From assembly GCA_963817435.1 (NCBI GenBank), contig CAWFNY010000001.1, positions 434,001 through 498,000 of the forward strand: DNA of 64,000 bases, given 5' to 3'. Of the stretch, positions 1 through 10,710 are shown piece by piece. The notes beneath the pieces are model-generated. The model did no database searches and was not told the DNA's origin. It was given only the letters and a program-made list of their open reading frames with translations. Source of the stretch: JADJOM01 sp963817435. GTDB taxonomy: Bacteria > Gemmatimonadota > Gemmatimonadetes > Gemmatimonadales > GWC2-71-9. The position numbers and the translations under genes were made by a program. Each line of letters begins with the position of its first letter. The first letter of the stretch is position 1.

Positions 1-81
1 CCGCTGGCCCGATTCGTCTGCGAGCGGGTGGGTTCCGGCACCAGTCCCGAATTGACGAGGGCCGGATGGGATTGAGGAATG

Positions 82-543
82 CTACTGCCCCCGGGCCAGC
101 CTGTCAGTGCCTGGCTGCGGGGGCAGTGCAGGGTCCGGCCGAGAGTCTAGGCGCCGAGCTTGTGGACCGTCAGCAGCATCTCGCTGGCGATCCCGGGCGC
201 GCACGCCGTGCGGGACGCCGGGGCCGAAGGCGATGACGGCACCCGCGCTCAAGGCATGATCCACGCCCTCGGCGCTCACGATCAGTTGTCCCGCCAGAAC
301 GTGAATGGTTACCACACCGTCCGCCCGGTGCTCCTTCAGTTCCCCATCAGCATCGAACAGGAAATGCACCAGGGTCACCGGGCCTGAACGGAAGACTGCG
401 ATCTGCCGGTGCCCAGCGACGGCGGGATGGGACTCTCCCCGCAGTCGGGCTGCGCTCTCGGCAAGATTGATGACTTGGATGGGAGGGGAGAGCCGGTCCT
501 CGGGGTGTTCACGGAGGCGCTCGGGTGAGTTCATCGGATTCAT
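82..543 (-). CDS. Small cupin-fold protein with an apparent C-terminal frameshift
   Basis: Single-domain cupin-like protein of about 150 residues. The core shows the usual pattern: HADGVVTIHVLAGQL, then a GAVIAFGPGVPHGV turn with the second-motif His. Such proteins bind a small ligand or metal, but no substrate can be named. The open frame could begin at a TTG at 564; ATG 543 (MNPMNSPERL) looks more likely. After PHGVR the literal frame continues as low-complexity Arg/Pro sequence to 82, running through the hairpin at 85-126. One frame over, the sequence reads APGIASEMLLTVHKLGA and stops at 147, a natural cupin ending just before the hairpin. I infer a 1-nt indel near 190-205, either a mutation or an assembly error. 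Confidence 0.6.
   Translation of the reverse strand: MNPMNSPERLREHPEDRLSPPIQVINLAESAARLRGESHPAVAGHRQIAVFRSGPVTLVHFLFDADGELKEHRADGVVTIHVLAGQLIVSAEGVDHALSAGAVIAFGPGVPHGVRARDRQRDAADGPQARRLDSRPDPALPPQPGTDRLARGQ
85..126. terminator. Hairpin terminator downstream of the cupin gene
   Basis: Outer arms CTGCCCCC (85-92) and GGGGGCAG (119-126) and inner arms GCCAG (95-99) and CTGGC (111-115) form a long GC-rich stem. It lies 20 nt beyond the alternative-frame stop of the cupin gene at 147, which is where a terminator for that minus-strand gene would be expected. There is no strong U-tract, so factor-independent activity is an inference. Confidence 0.55.
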
Positions 544-627
544 CCTGGTTGGGAATTCCTGCAATCTAGCCGCCAGTGGAGGCGGTGAGCGCCGCGGTCG
601 GGAAGGGGCTGGCGAGTGGGGTGGACG

Positions 628-1164
628 TCATTGACCCCCAAGCGCCATCTCGACATGCATCACCCGCTCCCGAATGACCTCCTTGATCGGAAGCGTGCTG
701 TGCTCGAACACTTCGAGCATCGGGCGATTTTCCGGCAACACCTCCGCAACGAACGAGTGGTAGCCGAGCTCCCGCGCGATCCCCGTGAGATGCGAAAGCA
801 GCAGCGTCGCGACGCCGCGCCCATGGAACTCATCCCCGACGGTGAAGGCGACTTCGGCGCTGTCCTGGGGCGCAGGTGGCGGCTGGCGGATGAACCTGCC
901 CACGCCGATCAGGCGCTGCACGCCGTCGACCTCGACCAGCATGACGAGGGCGACATGATTCACGAAGTCGAGCTCCGTCAGGTAGTGGAGGTCGGCGTCC
1001 GTGAGTTCCCGTTTGGTCTGGAAGAAGCGATGGTAGATGGCGTCTGCGGAGAGCTGATTGAAACCCCAGACGATGGCGTCCTTGTCATCGGGACGGATCG
1101 CCCGGATCACCCCGGGCGTTCCATCCCGCAGCACCACGTCGGCTCGATAGGCACGCAGCTCCAT
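628..1164 (-). CDS. GNAT-family N-acetyltransferase
   Basis: Protein of 178 residues matching the GNAT fold. It has an N-terminal RAIRPDDKDAIVWGF region, a central beta strand with AEVAFTVGDEFHGRGVATLL, in which HGRGVA is the acetyl-CoA pyrophosphate-binding (R/Q-x-x-G-x-A-like) loop, and a C-terminal VFEHS segment. It resembles the acetyltransferase module found alone or fused in Pat-type protein lysine acetyltransferases (YHRFF near residue 46), so a protein substrate is possible but unproven. It is monocistronic, between the cupin gene and a lipoprotein gene that run the same way. No Shine-Dalgarno is visible; a TAGATT box ends 8 nt before the ATG, which suggests a leaderless transcript. 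Confidence 0.8.
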   Translation of the reverse strand: MELRAYRADVVLRDGTPGVIRAIRPDDKDAIVWGFNQLSADAIYHRFFQTKRELTDADLHYLTELDFVNHVALVMLVEVDGVQRLIGVGRFIRQPPPAPQDSAEVAFTVGDEFHGRGVATLLLSHLTGIARELGYHSFVAEVLPENRPMLEVFEHSTLPIKEVIRERVMHVEMALGGQ

Positions 1165-1172
1165 GGTGCGGC

Positions 1173-1178
1173 AATCTA
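1173..1178 (-). promoter_or_regulatory. Candidate -10 box of a leaderless GNAT transcript
   Basis: TAGATT (TANNNT type) on the minus strand lies 8 nt before the ATG at 1164, so transcription would start at or beside the start codon. The region at -35 spacing is only a weak match. Confidence 0.3.
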
Positions 1179-1215
1179 GGCAGTTACCGCGTCCCCGACA
1201 GCTGCCCTGAGAGCA

Positions 1216-1899
1216 TCAGTTGTCCGGGATCACCATCGTGGTGAAGCCGCCCGCGGCCGAGCTGTCGAGTACGATGACCGTGACCAGCTTGCCGGCCGCG
1301 ACCGTGATGGCCGGCGAGCGATAGAGTGTATCCACCACGTTGGCGTGACTCACCGCGACCGTCCAATCCCCCGGGTCGCTCTGCAGGTAGGGCGACTCCT
1401 CGCGGTACCCGAACGGGAACATCACCCGGATGAGGGTGTCGTAGTCCGGCTGCGAGCGCCAGATGTCGATCGGCGGCGCCAGCGCGGCGGAATGCACCAC
1501 CCGCAACTTGCTCTTGCCCGGAACGGGCGCGGCGCCGGTGTCCGCTAGCACCGAAGGCACGACGACTCCGAGGGAGTCCTGGGTGACGATGAGGTACTGC
1601 CTGCCCACTTCGAAGGTGATCTGCTGAGTCGATCCGGCCGCGGTACCCCCGAGCGGCTCGACGACCACTGACTGGGTGCCGACCGGCACCTTCATCACCG
1701 TCGACAAATTGCCAGGCAGCAGCTGCGCGGACCATGTCGTGCCGACCCGCACCCGAACCGATGCAGCACTCCGGACCGTCTGAGCGATCCGAAGATTGGC
1801 GGTCAGCCCTCCCGACGAGTTGGATGTCGAGTCGCTGCAACCCACGATTCCACCGATGGCGAGTCCGACCACCAGAAACTTCCAGGCTCGAGTCTGCAT
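1216..1899 (-). CDS. DUF4397-type secreted lipoprotein
   Basis: Protein of 227 residues from ATG 1899, chosen because a GGAGG Shine-Dalgarno sits just upstream and the N terminus is a complete lipoprotein signal (MQTRAWKFLVVGLAIGGIVGC, lipobox GIVGC with lipidated Cys about residue 21). The mature part begins with a short Ser/Thr-rich linker. It then holds repeated beta-strand units; the stretch KLRVVHSAALAPPIDIW is typical of DUF4397, a beta-sandwich family found in cell-surface proteins. No catalytic residues stand out. The location is likely the outer membrane or periplasm. It is divergent from the small secreted protein at 2043. Function unknown. Confidence 0.75.
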   Translation of the reverse strand: MQTRAWKFLVVGLAIGGIVGCSDSTSNSSGGLTANLRIAQTVRSAASVRVRVGTTWSAQLLPGNLSTVMKVPVGTQSVVVEPLGGTAAGSTQQITFEVGRQYLIVTQDSLGVVVPSVLADTGAAPVPGKSKLRVVHSAALAPPIDIWRSQPDYDTLIRVMFPFGYREESPYLQSDPGDWTVAVSHANVVDTLYRSPAITVAAGKLVTVIVLDSSAAGGFTTMVIPDN

Positions 1900-2042
1900 G
1901 CTCGGCCTCCAGATAGATGACGTTTCCACCTGCAACCACGGACGATTGCTTCGCGACGGAATTCTAGCACGGCGCATCGGTGGAGAACCACAACATGGTA
2001 TGAAAACAATCACAAGCCTTGCTTGTCGCCCGGAGGGTCCGG

Positions 2043-2465
2043 ATGCGAATGCCAGCCGTACTTATCTCCTCACTCCTGGCCCTGTCGAGCGGTGTGGGTG
2101 TCCCTCTGCGGCCGCCGTCGCTCGCCTCCTCGACCGCAGGCTGGGGAACGCACACGGCTGATACGGGTGATACCGTCCGCGGGAGCCTGATGCTGCGGTC
2201 GGCTGTCCGCCTATTGCGAACCGACTCGCTGGCGAGGCCGCTGAATGAGTGCCCGATGCCGGTCGATCGTCCCGAGCCCGGGTCGACCGTTCCGATGCCG
2301 ACCAGCCGCCGCCTCATGCCAGGGATTCCTCCAATCGTATCCGGCATGGCGGACGCTCAGGCGGGGGAGATGCCGGTGATCCGCTCCGGCTGCTGGAATC
2401 CGCTGGATCGCCCCAGCAGCTATCGTGACTCGGTCCGGATCGACCTCAATCCCCGGCGGCGGTAG
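2043..2465 (+). CDS. Small secreted protein of unknown function
   Basis: Protein of 140 residues from ATG 2043, preceded by GGAGG at good spacing. Residues 1 to about 28 (MRMPAVLISSLLALSSGVGV) look like a Sec signal peptide. The mature part is rich in Pro, Met, Arg and Ser and has two cysteines in the phrases CPMPVDRP and SGCWNPLDR, about 48 residues apart, which could form a disulfide. I recognise no domain. Support is the signal peptide, the ribosome site, the patterned Cys/Pro motifs and the hairpin that follows. Without this gene, 1900-2593 would be a 690-nt gap, which is unlikely here. Confidence 0.5.
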   Translation: MRMPAVLISSLLALSSGVGVPLRPPSLASSTAGWGTHTADTGDTVRGSLMLRSAVRLLRTDSLARPLNECPMPVDRPEPGSTVPMPTSRRLMPGIPPIVSGMADAQAGEMPVIRSGCWNPLDRPSSYRDSVRIDLNPRRR

Positions 2466-2496
2466 GGACGATCGCCACCTGTCGCTGAAACGGATC

Positions 2497-2551
2497 GAGG
2501 GACCCTGGAGTGTGACCACCCACCTCGGGCGGCGCAGCTGCAGGGTCCCTC
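2497..2551. terminator. Long inverted repeat between convergent genes
   Basis: GAGGGACCCTG (2497-2507) pairs perfectly with CAGGGTCCCTC (2541-2551) across a 33-nt loop. It sits between the small secreted gene (plus) and ppdK (minus), so it is a plausible two-way terminator. There is no U-tract. Confidence 0.45.
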
Positions 2552-2593
2552 TTCCGGACTTCCCGGGATCGTTGGTGCGACGGCAATTTGCCC

Positions 2594-5256
<2,663 letters not shown>

Positions 5257-5260
<4 letters not shown>

Positions 5261-6651
5261 GAGATCGTGGCCAGTGGGAGGGCGGCGTGACGCAGGGTCA
5301 CGAGGTCGTTGGTGATGTCGGTCGGATACTGACCCGAGAAGCAGGCGTGGCAGAACTGGCTGCGCGAGCCCGCGGCCTTGAGCATGCCGTCGAGGGAGAG
5401 ATAGCCAAGGCTGTCGACGCCGAGGTACTGGCGGATCTCTTCGATCGAGTGGGTGGCGCCGATGAGCTCTTCCTTGGTCGGCGTGTCGATGCCGTAGTGG
5501 CACGGCCCGGTGATCGGCGGGCTGCCGAGCCGAAGGTGGACTTCCCGCGCGCCGGCGGCGCGGATCATCTGCACCAGGCCCTTGCTCGTGGTGCCACGCA
5601 CAAGACTGTCGTCGACCATCACCACGGATTTCCCGTCGATCACGCCGCGGACCGGATTGAACTTGATCTTCACCTTGGCGACCCGGAGCGCCTGGGTCGG
5701 GTTGATGAACGTGCGCCCGACGTAATGGTTCCGGATCAGGCCGTTCTCCAGCTTGACGCCGGACGCCTCCGCGAAGCCGAGCGCCATCGCGTTGGAGCTG
5801 TCCGGAACGCTGAAGACGACCTCGGCGCCCGGGGCGGGGTGCTGGACCGCCAGCTGGCGCCCCAGTTCGCGGCGTACCCGGTCGACCGACTCACCGAAGA
5901 TCCGGCTGTCGGGGCGGGCGAAGTAGACCAGTTCGAAGATGCAGCGGCTCTCGGGCCGGGTGCTGAGCCGCGGCAGCTCGGTGATATGGCCGTCCTCGAT
6001 CTTGAGAAACTGGCCTGGCTGCAGTTCGCAGACCATCGAGGCGCCCACGAGGTCGAGCGCACAGGTCTCGGAGGCGACGATGACGCCGCCTGTGATGCGG
6101 CCCAGTACGAGCGGGCGGAAACCGCGCGGGTCGACCACCGCGTAGATGGTGCGCCCGGCGCTCACCAGCAGCGTGAAGGCGCCCTCGCACTTCTCCAGCG
6201 CCTCGCGAATCTGGCCTTCCAGGGTGGGCTGACGGGAGCGGGCGATGAGATGGAGGATGACTTCGGTGTCGGCCGTCGTGTCGAAGAGCGCGCCCTGCTG
6301 CTCCAGTTCGTGCTTCAGTGCCGGGGCATTGGTCAGATTGCCGTTGTGGGCGATCGAGAGCGGCACGCCGCGCAGGTCCTTGAGCAGCGGCTGGGCGTTG
6401 GTCAGGATGGAGCCCCCTGCGGTGGAGTAGCGGGTGTGCCCGACCGCGACATCGCCGAAGAGCTTGGAGAGATTGGCCTCGTTGAAGTTTTCCGACACGA
6501 GCCCCATGCCCCGGTGGGATCGCGCCTGACCCTGCTCGTCCACCGCGACGATGCCGGCGCTCTCCTGGCCCCGGTGCTGCAGGGCGTAGAGACCGAGATA
6601 GGTGAGGCGCGCCGCGTCCGGGACGCCGGACACTCCAAAGACTCCGCACAT
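5257..6651 (-). CDS. purF: Amidophosphoribosyltransferase
   Basis: First committed step of purine synthesis: PRPP plus glutamine gives 5-phosphoribosylamine. The protein has 464 residues from MCGVFGVSG at 6651, so Cys2 becomes the N-terminal nucleophile after Met removal. An N-terminal Ntn glutaminase (HRGQESAGIV, HTRYSTAG) is followed by a type I phosphoribosyltransferase domain with the PRPP loop VMVDDSLVRGTTSKG. Cysteines at the positions of the B. subtilis [4Fe-4S] ligands are present: RCIFELVYFARPDS, ITGPCHYGID and FCHACFSG. It is therefore probably an oxygen-sensitive Fe-S type enzyme. It ends in an ATGA overlap with ppdK and lies 53 nt after purL. Confidence 0.97.
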
Positions 6652-6684
6652 ACGTTCTATCCTCTCATGGGAGCGGCGGCGTAC

Positions 6685-6704
6685 GGGCGACCGTCCGGTC
6701 GCCC
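6685..6704. repeat. Intercistronic palindromic hairpin, purL-purF
   Basis: GGGCGACC and GGTCGCCC (6685-6692 and 6697-6704) form a perfect 8-bp stem with a GTCC loop, directly after the purL stop codon. The form, GGGCGACC flanked by CTAG/GTAC-type ends, resembles dispersed palindromic repeats common in bacterial genomes. It may stabilise the upstream mRNA or cause partial termination. Confidence 0.5.
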
Positions 6705-8990
6705 CTAGACCGCGGCCCGATCCTCGTCTACATGACTCATCCGGCGCGGGATCGCATTGAAGTAGATCGCGCGCAGCGTCTCGGTCGACCACTTGTACCT
6801 GACCGTCCCGGTTGCGATCACCAGGGCGTCGTTCGGCGCTCCTACCACGCCGGCCGCAAAGACCTGGACGCCGAACTCCTTCGCCAGCGCGACCAGCGGC
6901 ACTTCGTTGGACGGATCGCAGGACACCACCACGCGCCCCTGGTCCTCGCCGTACAGGAGTGCCACATCATCCGCGGCGGTGCCGTATCCCTGGAGTCCAA
7001 GCCCCGCGCCGAAGCTTCCCGTCGCATACGGCCCGCCGATCGCCGCCTCCGCCACGGCAACAGCGAGGCCGCCGGTGGAGCAGTCATGCGCGGAGCGCAG
7101 CAGTTTCCGCTTCGCGGCCTCGACCAGCAGCTTCTGCAGTGCGGCCTCCGCCTTGAGGTCCACGGGCGCCGGCGTGCCACCAGTGAAGTCGCAGACATGG
7201 GTCCAGTATGCCGAGCCGCCGAGGACGCCCGCAGTCGAGCCGAGGAGCAGAATCCGGTCGCCGGTCTTCTGGAAGTGGCTGCCGACCTTCTGGTCGAGCT
7301 TCTCCAGCAGGCCGACCATCCCCACCGTCGGTGTCGGGTCGATCGCGCCGGTCGGGCTCTGATTGTAGAAGCTGACGTTGCCCCCGGTGACCGGCGTGTT
7401 GAAAGCGACGCAGGCTTCGGAGATGCCGCGGCAGGCTTCCCGGAACTGGAAGAAGACCTCCGGCCGCTCCGGGTTGCCGAAGTTGAGGCAGTCGGTAATG
7501 CCAAGCGGCGTGGCACCGGTGCAGGCGATGTTGCGCGCCGCCTCGGCGACAGTGGCCTTGCCGCCCTCGTATGGGTCGAGGGCGAGCAGCCTGCTGTTGC
7601 AGTCGACCGTGACCGCGAGTCCGAAGTCGGTGTCCGCCACACGCAGCACGCCGGCGTCCCCGCCCGGGCCGATGAGGGTCGAGGCCTGCACCGTCGAATC
7701 GTACTGCTCGAACACCCAGCGCTTGCTCGCGATGCTGGGTTCGTCCAGCAGCAGTTCAAGCGTGGCCCGAACATCCGCGCGCGCCGTGGCGGTCGGCTTC
7801 CGGCTCCGGAGCTTCGCGACCGCGGGGGACTCCGCCGCCTCGGGGTAGTAGATCGGCGCGTCGTCCACCAGCCGCTGACCGGGAATCTCCGCCACGGTCA
7901 CCCCGTGGTGCCGGATCCGGAAGAGCCCGTCATCCGTGACCCGGCCGACGGCGGTCGCGCGCAGCTCCCACTTCTCGCACACCGCCTGAATGTCCGCCAC
8001 CCGGTGAGGTTCGGCCACGACCAGCATCCGCTCCTGGGTCTCGCTGAGCATGATCTCGTATGGCGTCATGCCGGCTTCTCGGGTGGGGACCTTGTCGGTC
8101 TCCATCTCGACGCCTACTCCGCCGCGGGCCGCCATCTCGGCGGACGAACTCGTCAGGCCGGCGGCGCCCATGTCCTGGATCGCCACCACCAGCTGCTTCT
8201 CGATGAGTTCCAGCGTCGCCTCGAGCAGCAGCTTCTCCGTGAACGGGTCGCCGACCTGCACCTGCGGCCGCCGCGCCTCGCTCTTCTCGGAGAGGTCCTC
8301 GGAGGCGAAGCTCGCCCCGTGGATGCCGTCGCGGCCGGTGCTCGAGCCCATCGCGAGGATGATGTTGCCGACACCGTGCGCCTTGGCGAGGGTCAGGTCC
8401 TTCTCGCGCAGCAGTCCCACGCACATCGCGTTGACCAGCGGGTTGCCGCTGTACCCGGGGGCGAAGTCCACCTCGCCCCCGAGGGTGGGCACGCCCACGC
8501 AGTTGCCGTAGTCGCCCACGCCCTTGACCACGCCGGCGAAGAGGTAGCGGTTCCGCGGGTTGTCGAGCGGGCCGAAGCGGAGGCTGTTCAGGACTGCGAC
8601 CGGGCGCGCGCCCATCGTGAACACGTCGCGGAGGATGCCGCCGACTCCGGTCGCCGCCCCCTGGTACGGCTCGACCGCGGAGGGGTGGTTGTGCGACTCG
8701 ATCTTGAACGCGACCGCCCAGCCCTGCGGCAGGCGGAGCACACCGGCGTTCTCGCCCGGACCCTGCACCACCTGTGGTCCCTGGGTCGGGAACTTCTTCA
8801 GGATCGGTTTCGAGTGCTTGTAGGAGCAGTGCTCCGACCAGAGCGCGCTGAAGATGCCGAGTTCGGTGAGCGTCGGTTCGCGTCCCAGCAGTTCGAGGAT
8901 CTTGCCATGCTCGAACGGCGTGAGGTTGTGCTCCCTGACGACCTCCGCCGTGACGGGGCGCTCGCCGGGGAAGGGGAATGCCTGGGTCAC
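6705..8990 (-). CDS. purL: Phosphoribosylformylglycinamidine synthase subunit PurL
   Basis: Synthetase subunit of the three-part FGAM synthase (small PurL with PurS and PurQ). It uses ATP and the ammonia delivered by PurQ to convert FGAR to FGAM. Its 761 residues are typical of small PurL. Visible family motifs are LWSEHCSYKHSKP near residue 55, FKIESHNHPSAVEPYQGAATGVGG around residues 95-115, and paired AIRS-type ATP-binding halves, the second containing DCLNFGNPERPEV. Its start overlaps the zinc-ribbon stop as ATGA. All three subunits are encoded in this operon, but purL is separated from purQ by two small genes. Confidence 0.97.
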   Translation of the reverse strand: MTQAFPFPGERPVTAEVVREHNLTPFEHGKILELLGREPTLTELGIFSALWSEHCSYKHSKPILKKFPTQGPQVVQGPGENAGVLRLPQGWAVAFKIESHNHPSAVEPYQGAATGVGGILRDVFTMGARPVAVLNSLRFGPLDNPRNRYLFAGVVKGVGDYGNCVGVPTLGGEVDFAPGYSGNPLVNAMCVGLLREKDLTLAKAHGVGNIILAMGSSTGRDGIHGASFASEDLSEKSEARRPQVQVGDPFTEKLLLEATLELIEKQLVVAIQDMGAAGLTSSSAEMAARGGVGVEMETDKVPTREAGMTPYEIMLSETQERMLVVAEPHRVADIQAVCEKWELRATAVGRVTDDGLFRIRHHGVTVAEIPGQRLVDDAPIYYPEAAESPAVAKLRSRKPTATARADVRATLELLLDEPSIASKRWVFEQYDSTVQASTLIGPGGDAGVLRVADTDFGLAVTVDCNSRLLALDPYEGGKATVAEAARNIACTGATPLGITDCLNFGNPERPEVFFQFREACRGISEACVAFNTPVTGGNVSFYNQSPTGAIDPTPTVGMVGLLEKLDQKVGSHFQKTGDRILLLGSTAGVLGGSAYWTHVCDFTGGTPAPVDLKAEAALQKLLVEAAKRKLLRSAHDCSTGGLAVAVAEAAIGGPYATGSFGAGLGLQGYGTAADDVALLYGEDQGRVVVSCDPSNEVPLVALAKEFGVQVFAAGVVGAPNDALVIATGTVRYKWSTETLRAIYFNAIPRRMSHVDEDRAAV

Positions 8991-9307
8991 TTCTTCCCCT
9001 TCAGGCTGCCCATGAAATCCCCGAGTGCCCGCCCCAGCAATCCCTTGTCCTCATGCTTGAGGACGACATCGATCTCGCCCGCATCGAGCCAGAGCCCGTG
9101 GCATTCCGGGCAGCGATCCACCTGGACCCGGTTGAACTCCTCGGTCACCAGTGAAGCGCCGCACTTCGGGCACCGCATGTAGTGGCCTTTCCGCTCCGAG
9201 TCCTGGGCCAGCCTGGCCAGCTCCAGGCGCTTCCGCTCGAGTCGTTCGGCCTCGAGCTTGGCGAAGTACTCGTCCTCATTGCGGCTGGGCTTGTCGATCG
9301 TGCTCAT
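8987..9307 (-). CDS. TFIIB-type zinc-ribbon protein
   Basis: Small protein of 106 residues. The N-terminal half is a charged, probably coiled helix (EDEYFAKLEAERLERKRLELARL). Residues about 45-85 form a zinc ribbon with two CxxC pairs (MRCPKCGASL and DRCPECHGLWLDAGEID), matching the zf-TFIIB family of small bacterial proteins. The C-terminal tail is basic (GSLKGKK). The molecular role of this family is not established; the context, translationally coupled to purL by an ATGA overlap, suggests co-expression with purine synthesis but no direct function. Confidence 0.8.
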   Translation of the reverse strand: MSTIDKPSRNEDEYFAKLEAERLERKRLELARLAQDSERKGHYMRCPKCGASLVTEEFNRVQVDRCPECHGLWLDAGEIDVVLKHEDKGLLGRALGDFMGSLKGKK

Positions 9308-9352
9308 CAGGTTCCTCGTCGAATCGATGGTCGGGGCGCGTGCCGCTGCGCC

Positions 9353-9697
9353 TTATGGGCGAATCGTGGGTTGCGGCTTTCGCTCCACGGGGGACGATGC
9401 GATCCCGTCGTAGCGCCGGTGCCGGTCGCGGACGATGGCGTCCACCACCTGGCCGTGCTCAAGGAAAACGATATCGTAGGTGCCGCAGCGCTTGAGACAG
9501 TCATTCCGGTAGTAGAGGTAGCTCATCACCCCGATCTTCCGGACGGTGAGGGGCTCGCCCCAGACGCTCCGTACCGCGGCCTCGGACATCCCGGGCTTGA
9601 TGGAGGTCACCTCCTGGGCGGCGGCGCTCGCCGCGCTGGCGAGCACCAGGATCAGGAGTGCCCCGAGGGCGAGGAGGGAGCGAGGGCGCGCGCTCAC
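9353..9697 (-). CDS. Secreted SmpA/BamE-like small protein
   Basis: Protein of 114 residues with an N-terminal signal peptide (hydrophobic segment about residues 7-27, cleavage near SAAAQ). After it comes a short domain reading SIKPGMSEAAVRSVWGEPLTVRK, the pattern of SmpA/OmlA (BamE-like) domains (GMSxxxVxxxxGxP). There is no lipobox cysteine, so it is probably periplasmic rather than lipidated. Two cysteines (NDCLKRCGTYD) may form a disulfide. It overlaps the purQ stop by ATGA, an odd place for an envelope protein. A link to outer-membrane assembly is by resemblance only. Confidence 0.65.
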   Translation of the reverse strand: MSARPRSLLALGALLILVLASAASAAAQEVTSIKPGMSEAAVRSVWGEPLTVRKIGVMSYLYYRNDCLKRCGTYDIVFLEHGQVVDAIVRDRHRRYDGIASSPVERKPQPTIRP

Positions 9698-10398
9698 CGC
9701 GCCGCCTTTGCCGGCGACCAGCTCAGCATGGACGTGAAGAAGGCGGCGCCGTCCATGTTGCCGATCGCGGGATCGGCAGCACGGTCGGGATGCGGCATCA
9801 GGCCCACGACGTTGCCCTCGGCATTGCAGATCCCGGCGATATCGTTGAGGGAGCCGTTGATCGCGGCACCCTTGAGTGGCGAACCGTCGAGCTCGACATA
9901 CCGCACCACGACCCGTCCCTCGCCCTCGATCGTGCGGAGGGTCGCCTCGTCCGCGGCGAACCGCCCCTCGCCGTGCGCGACCGGCATGCGGAGCAGATCG
10001 CCCCGCGTATAGCGGTTGGTGAAGGCGGTGTCGGTCTGCTCCACGCGGAGGCCGACCGGCCGCGAGACGAAGCTGAGACGCGCGTTGCGCATGAGCGCGC
10101 CGGGCAGCAGACCCGCCTCACACAGGATCTGGAACCCGTTGCAGATGCCGAGCACCGGGCCGCCAGCCTGGGCGAAGCGCTGCACGGCGGGCATGATCGG
10201 GCTGAACCTGGCGATGGCGCCGGAGCGGAGGTAGTCACCGTAGCTGAACCCGCCCGGAAGCAGCACCGCGTCGGCGCCCTTCAGGTCGGTGTCGCGGTGC
10301 CACACGAAGTACGCCTCGGTCCCCGCGCGCTGGGCGCTGTGCAGGGTGTCGAAGTCGCAGTTGCTGCCGGGAAACCGGACGACCGCCACCTTGAGCAT
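9694..10398 (-). CDS. purQ: Phosphoribosylformylglycinamidine synthase glutaminase PurQ
   Basis: Class I glutamine amidotransferase subunit that supplies ammonia to PurL. It has 234 residues from ATG 10398 (MLKVAVVRFPGSNCD), the start fixed by the ATGA overlap with purS. The nucleophile elbow GPVLGICNGFQIL holds the catalytic Cys (about residue 86); the His/Glu pair lies in GLMPHPDRA near residue 210. LLPGGFSYGDYLRSG is also characteristic. The longer upstream frame into purS is not needed. Confidence 0.96.
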   Translation of the reverse strand: MLKVAVVRFPGSNCDFDTLHSAQRAGTEAYFVWHRDTDLKGADAVLLPGGFSYGDYLRSGAIARFSPIMPAVQRFAQAGGPVLGICNGFQILCEAGLLPGALMRNARLSFVSRPVGLRVEQTDTAFTNRYTRGDLLRMPVAHGEGRFAADEATLRTIEGEGRVVVRYVELDGSPLKGAAINGSLNDIAGICNAEGNVVGLMPHPDRAADPAIGNMDGAAFFTSMLSWSPAKAAR

Positions 10399-10646
10399 CA
10401 GCCCTCCACGTCGACGAGGTAATCCTCGGTCACCGGATTGGCGAGCAGCTTGTCGCACATCGCCCGGGCGCGGTTCCTGGCCTCGTCGGCCGACCTGGCA
10501 TCGATCGAGAGCTCGATCGCCTTGCCCACCCGGACGCTGGACGCCTCGCCGAAGCCGAGGGCGCCGAGCGCGTGCTCCACCGCCTGGCCCTGCGGGTCGA
10601 GCAGGCCCGCACGGGGAACGACGCGGACGTGAACCTTGTAGTGCAT
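10398..10646 (-). CDS. purS: Phosphoribosylformylglycinamidine synthase subunit PurS
   Basis: Small bridging subunit of 82 residues (MHYKVHVRVVPRAGLLDPQG) that assembles PurL with PurQ and helps channel ammonia. The start at ATG 10646 has an AGGGAGAG ribosome site. The sequence keeps the family pattern: DPQGQAVEHALGALGFGEASSVRVGKAIEL, then a C-terminal helix and DYLVDV strand. It follows pssA after 64 nt and is coupled to purQ by ATGA. Confidence 0.93.
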   Translation of the reverse strand: MHYKVHVRVVPRAGLLDPQGQAVEHALGALGFGEASSVRVGKAIELSIDARSADEARNRARAMCDKLLANPVTEDYLVDVEG

Positions 10647-10710
10647 GACACTCTCCCTGAACTGTGTAAGGCCATCACTCCGGGCCGCGACGACCCGCCC
10701 TCCGCGTCCG

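Noticed and set aside
1..75. Possible C-terminal end of a plus-strand gene (PLARFVCERVGSGTSPELTR, then AGWD and stop at 73-75)
   Set aside because: Only 24 codons are visible, no family is recognisable, and the other frames cannot be excluded.
6732..9182. 816-codon open frame antisense to purL
   Set aside because: Composition is His/Arg/Gly-rich with no domain, and purL on the other strand is complete.
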